In this document: positions 1-9,524 of the stretch, piece after piece
Layout of the letters: each line of letters begins with the position of its first letter
Position numbering within the stretch: position 1 is the first letter of the stretch
NCBI RefSeq assembly: GCF_002140915.1
Contig: NZ_NGKU01000001.1
Span: 3,121,003 to 3,185,002, forward strand
From: Candidatus Enterococcus testudinis
Lineage (GTDB): Bacteria; Bacillota; Bacilli; Lactobacillales; Enterococcaceae
Length of the DNA: 64,000 bases
Direction: 5' to 3'
The notes under the pieces: model-generated
Told to the model about the DNA's origin: nothing
Databases searched by the model: none
What the model saw: the letters and a program-made list of their open reading frames with translations, nothing else
Translations under genes and position numbers: made by a program

Positions 1-107
1 TGCATCTGTCGATGGCGTTTGTAAAAGAAGCGCATGATCAGTCGATAACGTCCGACATTATCGACATTTAGATAATTTGTCACTTGAATTTTCTCCAACC
101 CTGCCAC
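1..107 (-). CDS. 5' end of an unidentified gene cut by the window edge (possibly DUF2397-like)
   Basis: Only the first 35 codons are present; the gene runs off the left edge. The ATG at 113 abuts the Shine-Dalgarno AAGAGGG, so the in-frame GTG at 107 with about 6 nt spacing is the better start. The visible peptide includes VTNYLNVDNVGRYRLIMRFF followed by YKRHRQMQ, a soluble, basic stretch. From memory this resembles the N-terminus of DUF2397/TIGR02677 proteins, a family reported in some Wadjet-type SMC plasmid-defence clusters. Thirty-five residues are too few to establish that, so the product name is a guess; the existence of the gene is better supported than its identity. Confidence 0.45.
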   Translation of the reverse strand, partial: MAGLEKIQVTNYLNVDNVGRYRLIMRFFYKRHRQM

Positions 108-335
108 TTTCATCCCTCTTTTCATGAATGATTTACTCAAAAAGATGTTAATTCATTTATATTTCTAACAGTTTTACTACATTTTTATAATACCCATAAT
201 GACAAACAAAGTGCAAGAAACAATCTAACTGGCACGTCAGTCCTTTATTATTTTCAATAGAATCGTTAGAAATACTTATGTCTTTCTTTAAACAAAAATA
301 GGACAAATGCCCCTCATAGCGGCTCTCTAATTTAT

Positions 336-380
336 GGGCCTGATGAATCAGAATTGATTCATCAGGCCCATTTTCATTTT
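336..380 (+). terminator. Perfect 15-bp hairpin with T-rich tail
   Basis: Arms 336-350 and 355-369 (GGGCCTGATGAATCA and its complement) enclose a 4-nt loop. T-rich sequence follows on the plus strand only. No plus-strand gene precedes it here; it may be a backup terminator between rpsI and the edge gene. The rest of 114-384 shows only A+T-rich spacer. Confidence 0.5.
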
Positions 381-384
381 AAGT

Positions 385-415
385 ATTAAAAAGACATCCT
401 CCAATGGAGAATGCC
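385..415 (-). terminator. rplM-rpsI operon terminator
   Basis: Just downstream of the rpsI stop, the minus strand reads GGCATTCTCC-ATT-GGAGGATGTC (one G-U pair in each direction) followed by a T run. This is a standard intrinsic terminator. Confidence 0.75.
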
Positions 416-438
416 TTTCGATATCTGTATAAAAAAGA

Positions 439-831
439 TTAACGTTTTGAGAACTGTGAAGCTTTACGCGCTTTTTTAAGACCTGGTTTTTTACGTTCAA
501 CCATACGAGCGTCACGTGTAAGCAAGCCAGCACGTTTAAGCGCTAGACGGAAGTCAGGATCTACTTCTAACAATGCACGTGCGATACCATGACGGATTGC
601 ACCTGATTGTCCAGCATATCCTCCACCATTTACGTTTACAAAAACATCATAAGAACCTTTAGTTTCTGTAACGCCGAATGGTTGGTTGATAACTTCACGC
701 AAGTCTGCGTGTGGGATGTATTCTTCAACATCTTTTTTGTTAACAGTAATTTTACCAGTACCTGGTACTAAACGTACGCGGGCTACTGCATTTTTACGAC
801 GGCCAGTGCCGATATATTGAGCTTGTGCCAA
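439..831 (-). CDS. rpsI: 30S ribosomal protein S9
   Basis: Ribosomal protein S9 (uS9) of the small subunit, 130 aa, the usual length. The N-terminus [20 protein letters not shown] and the basic C-terminus ending SQFSKR are typical; the S9 tail reaches the P-site tRNA in ribosome structures. It lies 20 bp downstream of rplM on the same strand, the nearly universal rplM-rpsI pair, and is followed by a terminator at 385-415. It is presumably transcribed from the rplM promoter at 1383-1411, since no separate promoter is evident in the short gap. No anomalies. Confidence 0.98.
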   Translation of the reverse strand: MAQAQYIGTGRRKNAVARVRLVPGTGKITVNKKDVEEYIPHADLREVINQPFGVTETKGSYDVFVNVNGGGYAGQSGAIRHGIARALLEVDPDFRLALKRAGLLTRDARMVERKKPGLKKARKASQFSKR

Positions 832-851
832 TGAAATTCCCTCCTAATGAA

Positions 852-1295
852 TTAGATTAAGTTTGTGATATCCAATACTTCTGGTTGTTGAGCAGCATGT
901 GGGTGTTCAGCGCCAGCATAAACATGAAGTTTCATTCCTTGTTTACGGCCTAAAGTGTTTTTAGGAAGCATGCCTTTAACAGAAGTTTCGATCAAACGAC
1001 GAGAATTTTTAGCACGTAATTCACCAGCAGAGATTGATTTCAATCCTCCTGGGAAATTTGAGTGACGGTAATAAATTTTATCGCTTGCTTTGTTACCTGT
1101 TAATTTGATTTGTTCTGCATTAATGACGATTACGAAATCGCCTGTATCCACGTTAGGTGTGAATGTTGGTTTATTTTTACCACGTAAGATAGATGCTACG
1201 ACTGCTGAAAGACGACCCATAGGAACATCTGTTGCATCTACTACGTACCATTTACGTTCTACTTCGCCTGGTTTGGCCATATATGTTGTACGCAC
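852..1295 (-). CDS. rplM: 50S ribosomal protein L13
   Basis: Ribosomal protein L13 (uL13), 147 aa, an early-assembly protein of the large subunit. The start is the GTG at 1295 ([20 protein letters not shown]), because GGAGG lies 9 nt upstream and family members begin with this same MRTTYMAK sequence. An in-frame extension to 1367 has no Shine-Dalgarno and lies inside the leader. It forms an operon with rpsI. Its roughly 80-nt leader could carry L13-type autoregulation (see 1296-1376). Confidence 0.98.
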   Translation of the reverse strand: MRTTYMAKPGEVERKWYVVDATDVPMGRLSAVVASILRGKNKPTFTPNVDTGDFVIVINAEQIKLTGNKASDKIYYRHSNFPGGLKSISAGELRAKNSRRLIETSVKGMLPKNTLGRKQGMKLHVYAGAEHPHAAQQPEVLDITNLI

Positions 1296-1376
1296 GATTT
1301 TTTTCCTCCAATTCAATTTCACGAATGTTTGACATACACTTGAGTTTCCGGGGCTCTTGTGGGGCAAACAATACCA
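1296..1376 (-). promoter_or_regulatory. rplM 5' leader, possible L13 autoregulatory element
   Basis: About 80 nt separate the predicted start of transcription from the rplM GTG. Firmicutes commonly carry an L13 leader (Rfam L13_leader) in this position. I see short complementary segments but could not confirm the Rfam fold by eye, so the assignment rests on position. Confidence 0.35.
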
Positions 1377-1382
1377 TCTAAC

Positions 1383-1411
1383 ATAATACCTTCTTAAATG
1401 CCTAATGTCAA
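1383..1411 (-). promoter_or_regulatory. Sigma-A promoter of rplM-rpsI
   Basis: On the minus strand TTGACA (1411-1406), a 17-bp spacer, then TATTAT (1388-1383): a near-consensus vegetative promoter placed about 90 bp upstream of the rplM start. Confidence 0.85.
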
Positions 1412-1500
1412 CGTATTTCCACGTGTTTTCAAAAATTTTCTTTTTCTCTTTTGGGTTTGAGACTTTCCCTTCTTGTTTCTCTATAAACGGCGCCTACAAA

Positions 1501-1521
1501 ATTGAATATAAAAATGAATAT
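1501..1521. promoter_or_regulatory. Possible ARG box (ArgR/AhrC site) upstream of argG
   Basis: Two direct TGAATAT heptamers 12 bp apart (1503-1509 and 1515-1521) sit in an A+T-rich stretch 185 bp upstream of argG. They resemble half-sites of ArgR/AhrC operators, which would suit arginine repression of argGH. The match is loose. The remainder of 1412-1705 is A+T-rich promoter DNA without a gene. Confidence 0.3.
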
Positions 1522-1705
1522 AGTGTATATTTACCCTTTAAAAACAGGACGAATTCTCTGCTATATATAAGATGCGCAACGTATAATAGTAAATCATTTC
1601 GTCACTTTATGTATAAATATTTAATTTTATGCTTGATTTTCTATTTTTATTCTGTTAAGATAACTTCAATCACATGACTACAGTTTAGAAAAGGAGTTCA
1701 TAAAT

Positions 1706-2920
1706 ATGAAAGAAAAAGTAATTTTGGCTTACTCTGGAGGCTTAGATACCTCTGTCTCAATTAAATGGTTAACTGATCAAGGCTACGACGTGGTCGCTTG
1801 TTGTTTGGACATCGGTGAAGGCCGTGACACTGAGTCGATCAAGAACAAGGCTTTAGAAGTTGGGGCCATTGAATCATATGCCATCGATGCCCGCGAAGAA
1901 TTTGCGCAAGATTACGCGTTGATTGCTTTACAAGGCAACACTTTCTATGAGAACTCTTATCCGTTGGTCTCAGCTTTGTCTCGACCATTGATTGCCAAAA
2001 AATTGGTGGAGTTGGCTTTGGCGACTGGCGCAACGACGGTTGCCCATGGTTGTACCGGCAAAGGCAATGACCAAGTGCGTTTCGAAGTGGCGATCTCGGC
2101 TCTGGCACCACATTTGAAAGTCATCGCACCTGTCCGGGAATGGAAATGGTCGCGGGAAGAAGAGATTGCCTACGCTGCTGAAAAAGGGGTACCGATCCCG
2201 GCTGATTTGGACAATCCTTACTCCATCGACCAAAACTTGTGGGGCCGTGCGTGCGAATGTGGCGTCTTAGAAGATCCTTGGGCAACACCGCCTAAAGGAG
2301 CTTATGCCATCACACAGGAGTTGGAAGACACCCCTGATGTACCAACGATCGTTGAGATTACGTTTGATCAGGGCGTACCGACAGCAATCGATGGCGAAAC
2401 GTTGAATCTGGCTGAATTGATTTTGAAATTGAATCGGATGGCTGGCGAACATGGTATCGGTCGGATCGACCATATCGAAAACCGGTTAGTGGGCATCAAA
2501 TCTCGGGAAGTCTACGAATGTCCTGGTGCGATCACATTGATGACTGCCCATAAAGAATTGGAAGATTTGGTCTTTGTCCGTGAATTGGCCCATTTCAAAC
2601 CAATCATCGAGCAACAACTGGCACAAATCATCTACGACGGTCTATGGTTCAATCCAATCACAGATGCCTTGATTGCTTTCTTAAAGAGTACGCAAGTCTA
2701 CGTGAATGGAATCGTCCGTTTGAAATTATTCAAAGGCAATGTGATTTGTGAAGGTCGGAAATCGGAAAATAGTTTGTATGATGAAAACCTAGCGACGTAT
2801 ACATCTGCAGATACCTTTGATCAGCATGCAGCGATTGGCTTCATCAAACTATGGGGACTGCCAAGCAAAGTCCATGCAGAGATCCAAGCGCAACAAAAGT
2901 TAACAGAAACATTGATTTGA
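1706..2920 (+). CDS. argG: Argininosuccinate synthase
   Basis: ATP-dependent condensation of citrulline and aspartate to argininosuccinate, the penultimate step of arginine synthesis, in the cytoplasm. The protein has 404 aa, normal for the family. The N-terminal PP-loop [11 protein letters not shown] (residues 8-18) binds [16 protein letters not shown] near residue 115 is a second family signature. AAAAGGAG lies 12 nt upstream of the ATG. argH follows after a 72-bp gap that contains a terminator-like hairpin, so argH is probably transcribed at a lower or regulated level. No other arg genes are in the window, so citrulline must come from elsewhere or from uptake. Confidence 0.98.
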   Translation: MKEKVILAYSGGLDTSVSIKWLTDQGYDVVACCLDIGEGRDTESIKNKALEVGAIESYAIDAREEFAQDYALIALQGNTFYENSYPLVSALSRPLIAKKLVELALATGATTVAHGCTGKGNDQVRFEVAISALAPHLKVIAPVREWKWSREEEIAYAAEKGVPIPADLDNPYSIDQNLWGRACECGVLEDPWATPPKGAYAITQELEDTPDVPTIVEITFDQGVPTAIDGETLNLAELILKLNRMAGEHGIGRIDHIENRLVGIKSREVYECPGAITLMTAHKELEDLVFVRELAHFKPIIEQQLAQIIYDGLWFNPITDALIAFLKSTQVYVNGIVRLKLFKGNVICEGRKSENSLYDENLATYTSADTFDQHAAIGFIKLWGLPSKVHAEIQAQQKLTETLI

Positions 2921-2929
2921 AAATCCAAG

Positions 2930-2976
2930 ACGGCTGAAAAGACACGCAGGTGCCGCTTCAGCCGTACTCTTTTTTT
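2930..2976 (+). terminator. Intergenic hairpin between argG and argH
   Basis: ACGGCTGAA (2930-2938) pairs with TTCAGCCGT (2957-2965), followed by a run of seven T. It would terminate or attenuate transcripts leaving argG. Its U tract lies directly upstream of the argH Shine-Dalgarno. Confidence 0.7.
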
Positions 2977-2992
2977 GAGGTGAGTGTGACAA

Positions 2993-4372
2993 ATGGCAAA
3001 ATTATGGGGTGGCCGTTTTGATGGCAAAAATGAAGCGTGGATCGATGCATTTGGTGCCTCGATTTCCTTTGACCAAAAATTAGCGAAACAGGATATCATG
3101 GGTAGTTTGGCCCATGTAAAGATGTTGGCGCATACCGGAATCATCAGCCAAGCAGATAGCGAATTGATCATTAGCGGACTGACGACGATCCAGGAGAAAG
3201 TGGCCGCTGGCGAATTGACCTTCACTGTGGAGAATGAAGATATTCATTTGAATATCGAAACCTTCTTGCATGAACTGATTGGGCCAACTGCCGGCAAACT
3301 GCATACTGCCCGCAGTCGGAATGATCAAGTGGCGACGGATATGCACCTTTATCTAAAGGAAGTCGTTGTTGAAGTGATTGCATTGATTGAAGAGCTGCGC
3401 GGTGCATTAGTGGCTCAAGCGGAAGCCAATATTTATACTGTGATGCCTGGTTATACCCATTTGCAACATGCACAACCGATTTCTTTTGCCCACCACCTAT
3501 TGGCCTATTACAGTATGCTGACGCGGGATCAAGCTCGTTTCACTGAAAGCTTGGACCGGATCGATATCATGCCATTAGGCAGTGCTGCATTAGCTGGTAC
3601 GACTTTCCCTATCGATCGAAGCTTTACCGCTGAAGCATTGGGTTTTACACACATCTATGGAAATAGCCTGGATGCAGTCAGCGACCGTGACTTTATTGTT
3701 GAATTCTTAAGCAACGCATCGATCTTGATGATGCATTTGTCACGTTTTTGTGAAGAGATCATTCTATGGTGCAGTCACGAATATCAATTTGTGGCGCTAA
3801 CTGATACATTCTCCACTGGCAGCTCGATCATGCCCCAAAAGAAAAACCCCGACATGGCGGAATTGATCCGCGGAAAAACAGGACGTGTCTATGGGAACCT
3901 CTTTGGTCTTTTGACGGTGATGAAAGGCTTGCCTTTGGCTTACAACAAAGACTTCCAAGAAGACAAGGAAGGCATGTTTGACAGCGCTGAGACCATCACC
4001 AAGAGCCTGCAGATCATGACTGGAATGATCGCAACCATGACGGTCAATCAAGACCGGATGAAAGAATCAACAGAGAAAGATTTTTCCAATGCGACAGAAT
4101 TGGCAGATTACCTTGCAACCAAAGGCATTCCATTCCGAAAAGCCCACGAGATCGTTGGGAAGTTGGTCAGTGATTGCCTCAGCAAAGGCATCTATCTACA
4201 AGATATTCCGTTGGAGGAATACCAAGCCATCAATGACGTGATCGAAGCGGACATCTATGACAAACTTGATTCCTATGCGGCTGTCAAAAATCGTCACTCT
4301 TATGGTGGGACTGGGTTTGATCAAGTTATGCACCAGATCAGCGTAGCCAAAGAATCATTGGCTAAGCAATAA
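2993..4372 (+). CDS. argH: Argininosuccinate lyase
   Basis: Splits argininosuccinate into arginine and fumarate, the last step of arginine synthesis. The protein has 459 aa, the usual size of this fumarase/aspartase-superfamily tetramer. The superfamily signature [12 protein letters not shown] lies near residue 280 with its catalytic serine, and the substrate loop [12 protein letters not shown] is near residue 107. The start [11 protein letters not shown] has GAGGTGAG 8 nt upstream. It is co-oriented with argG. A strong bidirectional terminator follows and separates it from the convergent dps. Confidence 0.98.
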   Translation: MAKLWGGRFDGKNEAWIDAFGASISFDQKLAKQDIMGSLAHVKMLAHTGIISQADSELIISGLTTIQEKVAAGELTFTVENEDIHLNIETFLHELIGPTAGKLHTARSRNDQVATDMHLYLKEVVVEVIALIEELRGALVAQAEANIYTVMPGYTHLQHAQPISFAHHLLAYYSMLTRDQARFTESLDRIDIMPLGSAALAGTTFPIDRSFTAEALGFTHIYGNSLDAVSDRDFIVEFLSNASILMMHLSRFCEEIILWCSHEYQFVALTDTFSTGSSIMPQKKNPDMAELIRGKTGRVYGNLFGLLTVMKGLPLAYNKDFQEDKEGMFDSAETITKSLQIMTGMIATMTVNQDRMKESTEKDFSNATELADYLATKGIPFRKAHEIVGKLVSDCLSKGIYLQDIPLEEYQAINDVIEADIYDKLDSYAAVKNRHSYGGTGFDQVMHQISVAKESLAKQ

Positions 4373-4411
4373 AAAAAACCTGTGGAGAATTGACTCTCCG
4401 CAGGTTTTTTT
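4373..4411. terminator. Bidirectional terminator between argH and dps
   Basis: A-run, AACCTGTGGAGA, short loop, CTCTCCGCAGGTT, T-run. It is symmetrical and so serves both convergent genes. Confidence 0.85.
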
Positions 4412-4415
4412 ATGA

Positions 4416-4904
4416 TTAATGACGTACGCGTGATTTCGCTGGATCGATCAGTGGCGCTTCGCCTAGATGCGCTTGGATCATCCAAATGCGTTTTTCGATG
4501 GCTGTTTTGAAGCCGATAAAGATATCTTGTGTTGGATCATCGCCTTCTTCACCACTGACTTCGATGCCTTTTTGGTATAAGTCAGCCAAGTAGCGATAGC
4601 CTTCCACTAATGTCGCTAAGCGTTCTGGGATCGTACGGTCCCAATTGCCTACTTCATCATGGATTTGTGTATTGTCAGCCATTTCTCGTAATGTTGAATA
4701 AGGTGAACCATCCAATGTGATCAAACGCTCTGAGATCTCATCCAATTGATCGTTCAAATCATCCATAAAATCATCCATCATCGGATGTAAAGTCAAAAAT
4801 CCTGGTCCACGCATATACCAATGTGTTTGGTGAACGACCATTGCCATTTGGCTCAAATCAGCAACGAGTTGGTTCAAAACTTCTTTTGTTTGTTCAAATT
4901 TCAT
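4416..4904 (-). CDS. dps: Dps-family ferritin-like DNA-protecting protein
   Basis: Dps mini-ferritin, 162 aa, which forms a 12-subunit shell that oxidises and stores iron and protects DNA from peroxide. The inter-subunit ferroxidase signature is clear: HQTHWYMRGPGF near residue 25, then the acidic helix MMDDFMDDLNDQLDEISERL. AAGGAGGAATCGTT precedes the ATG. The gene is monocistronic, with its own upstream region (4905-5026) and a shared terminator downstream. PerR control would be usual for the family, but I could not identify a clear operator. Confidence 0.95.
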   Translation of the reverse strand: MKFEQTKEVLNQLVADLSQMAMVVHQTHWYMRGPGFLTLHPMMDDFMDDLNDQLDEISERLITLDGSPYSTLREMADNTQIHDEVGNWDRTIPERLATLVEGYRYLADLYQKGIEVSGEEGDDPTQDIFIGFKTAIEKRIWMIQAHLGEAPLIDPAKSRVRH

Positions 4905-5026
4905 AACGATTCCTCCTTTAAATTTTCTATTTTAAGCATAGTACGAATAAGAGAAAAAGTACACTAAAATCCTCTACATGAGAAAATTTCTCAACATGTT
5001 TACGTATTTCTTTATGAGGTGATTAT

Positions 5027-5662
5027 ATGAAACCCTTTCTTGTCTTTGTGTTTGGCTGGATATTCAGCCTGAGTGCGCTCTGCTGGCTATATCGCGATAG
5101 CCTACACCCATTTATGCAAACCAAGCATGCCGTTGCACCGATCGTAAGGGATAGACTGCGAGGCATGGACGGATTTTTCCCAGCCAATATGCTTCTTATT
5201 GGTTTCCTTTACAGCCTACTCATTTGGTCTATCGTCAACTTTGTGCCGGCATCAGAGCAGCTGTTAGCGATCATTTGGCTGACAAGCAGCTATTGGCTAA
5301 GTGTGACGGACATCATTGATTATAGCGTCCCTGGGCTAGTGCTTTATCCGGGACATATCTTATTGGCTGCTTGGCATTTGTGGTACGGTCAGCCCATTCA
5401 ATGGCTGTCTCTGCTCTTTGTCGTACCCCTGATTGGGTTTGTTTGGCGGCAAACATTGGGTGGCGGAGATGTCTTACTTTTGCTGGGGTGGGCGCCATGG
5501 CTGCATGTGCGAGAACTGGCATTTTTGCTGCTATTGGCAAGTTTTTTTGGAATGTTGGTGTTTGGTTGCAGCCGCTTACTGTGGAGGAAAAAGTTGATAC
5601 ACTTGCCATTTGTTCCTTTTTTGAGCCTTAGTTTATATCTTGTGCGCTTTGGCTATTTTTGA
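5027..5662 (+). CDS. comC: A24-type prepilin peptidase (ComC-like)
   Basis: Integral-membrane aspartic protease that processes type IV-like prepilins, in Gram-positive bacteria the competence pseudopilins (ComGC and relatives). The protein has 211 aa with about six hydrophobic segments. The two catalytic aspartates are visible: one in VTDIIDYSVP (near residue 90) and one in the GGGD motif of LGGGDVLLLLG (near residue 147), equivalent to the family GxGD. The N-terminal cysteine-containing methylase domain of full PilD proteins is missing, as in short ComC proteins. It stands alone, away from any comG operon here, and converges with rpoC across a terminator. Confidence 0.82.
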   Translation: MKPFLVFVFGWIFSLSALCWLYRDSLHPFMQTKHAVAPIVRDRLRGMDGFFPANMLLIGFLYSLLIWSIVNFVPASEQLLAIIWLTSSYWLSVTDIIDYSVPGLVLYPGHILLAAWHLWYGQPIQWLSLLFVVPLIGFVWRQTLGGGDVLLLLGWAPWLHVRELAFLLLLASFFGMLVFGCSRLLWRKKLIHLPFVPFLSLSLYLVRFGYF

Positions 5663-5714
5663 GCGGTACAGTTTCATTGTCTGTGCATCGTATATCTTTT
5701 CGTTTTCTTACATG

Positions 5715-5758
5715 CAAAAAAATACCCGTGAAATCAAGCTTGATTTCACGGGTATTTT
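5715..5758. terminator. Bidirectional terminator, rpoC/comC
   Basis: A perfect 15-bp stem (5722-5736 with 5741-5755, ATACCCGTGAAATCA), 4-nt loop, flanked by an A-run and a T-run. It ends the rpoBC transcript and the comC transcript. Confidence 0.9.
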
Positions 5759-5783
5759 GCGTATGACCACCGCTAAGCGACGC

Positions 5784-8700
5784 TTAGTTTTGGTTATTCA
5801 ACGCATCTTCAGCAGCCATTTGGGCTTCAATGTCAGAAATGCTGTAGACATTTTCGCTTACTACTGAAACTTCTTTTGGTTCCATTTCACGGTAACGAGC
5901 CATACCAGTACCAGCTGGGATGATTTTACCGATGATTACATTTTCTTTCAATCCTAGCAATGGATCTTTCTTGCCGCGGATCGCTGCATCTGTTAGGACA
6001 CGGGTTGTTTCTTGGAAGGACGCAGCAGATAAGAAGCTGTTTGTTTCCAAGGAAGCTTTGGTGATCCCTAGCAATACAGGACGGCTTGTTGCAGGAACGC
6101 CACCAGCAATCAATGTATTGTAGTTTTGATCAGTAAAGTCTGCGATATCCAACAATGTACCTGGTAAGATACCTGAATCACCTGGATCCATGACGCGGAC
6201 TTTACGCAACATTTGACGAACCATTACTTCGATATGTTTGTCGCCGATTTCTACCCCTTGCATCCGGTATACACGTTGGACTTCACGCAATAGGTAATTT
6301 TCAACTGACAAGACATCGCGAACTTGCAACAATTGTTTTGGATCGATAGACCCTTCAGTCAATGGTGCACCACGGTGGATGAAGTCGCCTTCTGCCACTT
6401 TCATGCGGGCTGTATACGGTACTGTGTAAGTACGTGTATCAGTTTCACCTTTGATCGTCACTTCTTTGGTACGCGTTGAAGGATCTTCAGAGATGTCGAT
6501 CACTTCACCTGTTACTTCAGTAATGACTGCTTGCCCTTTAGGATTACGGGCTTCAAAGATTTCTTGGACCCGAGGCAAACCTTGTGTGATATCGTCTCCG
6601 GCTACACCACCGGTATGGAATGTACGCATGGTCAACTGAGTACCAGGTTCACCGATAGATTGGGCAGCGATGGTACCAACTGCTTCACCAACTTCAACTT
6701 GAGAACCAGTTGCCAAGTTGCGGCCATAACAATGTTTACATACACCATGTTTGGTGTTACATGTAAAGACGGAACGGATAGAAACTGTTTCAATGCCTGC
6801 ATCCACGATGGCACGGGCTAAATCTTCAGTAATCAATTCGTTGACACCCATCATCACTGCACCTGTTTCAGGATGGATGACAGATTTACGTGTATAACGA
6901 CCAACCAAACGTTCTTCAAGTGATTCAATGATTTCATTGCCTTCACGAATTGCTTGGATATCTAAACCACGGTCTGTACCACAATCGTCTTCACGAATGA
7001 TGACATCTTGGGCCACGTCAACCAAGCGACGAGTCAAGTAACCTGAATCGGCTGTTTTCAAGGCGGTATCGGTCATCCCTTTACGGGCACCATGGGTAGA
7101 GATAAACATTTCTAAGACAGATAGACCTTCACGGAAGTTCGAGATGATCGGCAATTCCATGATACGGCCATTCGGTGCGGCCATCAATCCACGCATACCA
7201 GCAAGCTGTGTAAAGTTGGAGATGTTCCCACGGGCACCAGAATCTGACATCATGAAGATTGGGTTTTTGGCTTCCAATGATTCCATCAGTTTCAATTGGA
7301 TCTCATCTTTGGCTGCATTCCAAACACCGATAACACGTTCATACCGTTCGTCGTCTGTAATCAATCCACGACGGAATTGTTTGGTGATGGTTTCAACTTG
7401 TTTGTGGGCATTGTCAATGATGTCATGTTTTTCGTGCAAGTTCATGATATCGGCAATCCCAACAGTGATACCGGCCATCGTTGAATGGCTGTATCCTAAG
7501 TCTTTCATGCGGTCAAGCATGCGTGATGTTTCTGTGATACGGAAACGTTTGAAGACTTCAGAAATGATATTTCCCAAGTTTTTCTTCTTGAATGGCAAGA
7601 CCAATGGTTGTTCTTTGATAAAGGTTGGTACGTCAGTACCGGCATCCACAAAGTACTTGTCTGGTGTTTGCACAGTCAAGTTGAAGTCCGTTGGTTCGTT
7701 CAAGAATGGGAATTCAGGCGGCATGATCGAGTTAAAGATCACTTTACCGACAGTCGTTACCATCAAACGCTCTTTTTGTTCAGCTGTGAAAGGTTTTTCG
7801 CCTAATGTGTTTGGATTGACAGCGATACGTGAGTGTAAATGCACGTAGCCATTGCGCCAAGCAGTGACAGATTCGTCCATGTCGCGGAAGATCATGCCTT
7901 CCCCTTCACGGCCTTCTTCTTCCATCGTCAAGTAGTAGTTCCCTAGGACCATATCTTGAGATGGGGTTACAACTGGTTTACCATCTTTTGGATTCAAAAT
8001 GTTTTGCGCTGCTAGCATCAACATACGTGCTTCTGCTTGCGCTTCTTCGTTCAATGGTACGTGAACGGCCATTTGGTCTCCATCGAAATCGGCATTGTAG
8101 GCTTCACAAACCAGTGGGTGCAAACGAATCGCACGGCCTTCGACCAATACAGGTTCAAATGCTTGGATCCCTAGTCTGTGCAACGTAGGTGCCCGGTTCA
8201 ATAGAACTGGGTGTTCTCTGATAACGTCTTCTAAGACATCCCAGACTTCATCTTCTTGGCGTTCGATTTTGCGTTTGGCATTTTTGATGTTTGATGCGAT
8301 TTCGCGAGAAACCAATTCACGCATCACAAATGGTTTGAACAATTCGATCGCCATTTCTTTTGGCAAACCACATTGATACATCTTCAAGAATGGACCTACG
8401 ACGATAACAGAACGACCAGAGTAGTCAACCCGTTTACCTAGCAAGTTTTGACGGAAACGTCCTTGTTTCCCTTTCAACATGTGAGAAAGAGATTTTAATG
8501 GGCGGTTACCTGGACCTGCGACTGGACGGCCGCGGCGGCCATTGTCGATCAATGCATCGACTGCTTCTTGAAGCATCCGTTTTTCATTTTGAACAATGAT
8601 GTTTGGTGCATTCAAATCTAACAAGCGTTTCAAACGGTTGTTACGGTTGATTACACGACGGTATAAGTCGTTCAAGTCACTTGTGGCAAAACGGCCACCT

Positions 8701-9434
8701 TCTAATTGCACCATTGGGCGCAAATCAGGCGGGATAACTGGGATAACGTCCATGACCATCCAGCTTGGTTTGTTTCCTGAAGCACGGAAGGCTTCTAAGA
8801 TATCCAAACGACGGATCGCACGGGTCCGTTTTTGACCAGTTGCGTTTTTCAAATCTTCTTTTAGTTCAGCAACTTCGCCTTCTAGATCCACACCATCCAA
8901 CAATTGTTTGATGGCTTCAGCACCCATCGCTGCTGAAAATTCTTGGCCGTATTGGTCACGTTTTTCACGATATTCCCGTTCAGTCAATAATTGTTTTTTC
9001 TCTAGGCTAGTATTGCCTGGTTCGATCACGACATATGACGCAAAGTAGATGATTTCTTCTAATGCGCGGGGGCTCATGTCTAAGACAAGACCCATCCGTG
9101 AAGGAATGCCTTTGAAGTACCAGATATGTGATACTGGTGCAGCCAATTCAATGTGGCCCATGCGTTCACGACGCACTTTAGAGCGGGTCACTTCGACGCC
9201 GCATCGGTCACAAACGATTCCTTTATAACGGATCCGTTTGTATTTTCCACAAGCACATTCCCAGTCTTTGGTAGGACCGAAAATACGCTCGTCAAACAAC
9301 CCTTCGCGTTCAGGTTTTAACGTACGGTAATTAATGGTTTCTGGTTTTTTTACTTCACCATAAGACCAGCTTCTGATTTTTTCAGGAGAAGCCAAACCGA
9401 TTTGCATACTTTCGAATTTATTTACATCGATCAA
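5784..9434 (-). CDS. rpoC: RNA polymerase beta' subunit
   Basis: Catalytic beta' subunit, 1216 aa, as expected for Firmicutes. The N-terminal zinc-binding [20 protein letters not shown] lies near residue 60; the active-site Mg motif [12 protein letters not shown] is near residue 446; the second zinc site [13 protein letters not shown] is near residue 890. The start is TTG at 9434 (protein [13 protein letters not shown]) with GGAGGG about 9 nt upstream. The gene lies 90 bp downstream of rpoB and ends at a strong terminator. No truncation or insertion was seen. Confidence 0.98.
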   Translation of the reverse strand: MIDVNKFESMQIGLASPEKIRSWSYGEVKKPETINYRTLKPEREGLFDERIFGPTKDWECACGKYKRIRYKGIVCDRCGVEVTRSKVRRERMGHIELAAPVSHIWYFKGIPSRMGLVLDMSPRALEEIIYFASYVVIEPGNTSLEKKQLLTEREYREKRDQYGQEFSAAMGAEAIKQLLDGVDLEGEVAELKEDLKNATGQKRTRAIRRLDILEAFRASGNKPSWMVMDVIPVIPPDLRPMVQLEGGRFATSDLNDLYRRVINRNNRLKRLLDLNAPNIIVQNEKRMLQEAVDALIDNGRRGRPVAGPGNRPLKSLSHMLKGKQGRFRQNLLGKRVDYSGRSVIVVGPFLKMYQCGLPKEMAIELFKPFVMRELVSREIASNIKNAKRKIERQEDEVWDVLEDVIREHPVLLNRAPTLHRLGIQAFEPVLVEGRAIRLHPLVCEAYNADFDGDQMAVHVPLNEEAQAEARMLMLAAQNILNPKDGKPVVTPSQDMVLGNYYLTMEEEGREGEGMIFRDMDESVTAWRNGYVHLHSRIAVNPNTLGEKPFTAEQKERLMVTTVGKVIFNSIMPPEFPFLNEPTDFNLTVQTPDKYFVDAGTDVPTFIKEQPLVLPFKKKNLGNIISEVFKRFRITETSRMLDRMKDLGYSHSTMAGITVGIADIMNLHEKHDIIDNAHKQVETITKQFRRGLITDDERYERVIGVWNAAKDEIQLKLMESLEAKNPIFMMSDSGARGNISNFTQLAGMRGLMAAPNGRIMELPIISNFREGLSVLEMFISTHGARKGMTDTALKTADSGYLTRRLVDVAQDVIIREDDCGTDRGLDIQAIREGNEIIESLEERLVGRYTRKSVIHPETGAVMMGVNELITEDLARAIVDAGIETVSIRSVFTCNTKHGVCKHCYGRNLATGSQVEVGEAVGTIAAQSIGEPGTQLTMRTFHTGGVAGDDITQGLPRVQEIFEARNPKGQAVITEVTGEVIDISEDPSTRTKEVTIKGETDTRTYTVPYTARMKVAEGDFIHRGAPLTEGSIDPKQLLQVRDVLSVENYLLREVQRVYRMQGVEIGDKHIEVMVRQMLRKVRVMDPGDSGILPGTLLDIADFTDQNYNTLIAGGVPATSRPVLLGITKASLETNSFLSAASFQETTRVLTDAAIRGKKDPLLGLKENVIIGKIIPAGTGMARYREMEPKEVSVVSENVYSISDIEAQMAAEDALNNQN

Positions 9435-9524
9435 AAAAGGTTCCCTCCATTTCGTTTCATGGACATGTCCGATAGCAAGGGCCCTCTATTTCCGCAGAGG
9501 CGAAAATAGAGTGGCGCTTGACTA

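Noticed and set aside
852-1367. Extended L13 frame starting at 1367
   Set aside because: The extra 24 residues lack a Shine-Dalgarno and are unlike any L13; the GTG at 1295 is well supported.
7144-7848. Plus-strand ORF of 234 codons
   Set aside because: It lies wholly antisense to rpoC, has no Shine-Dalgarno, and its sequence is the shadow of a conserved coding region.
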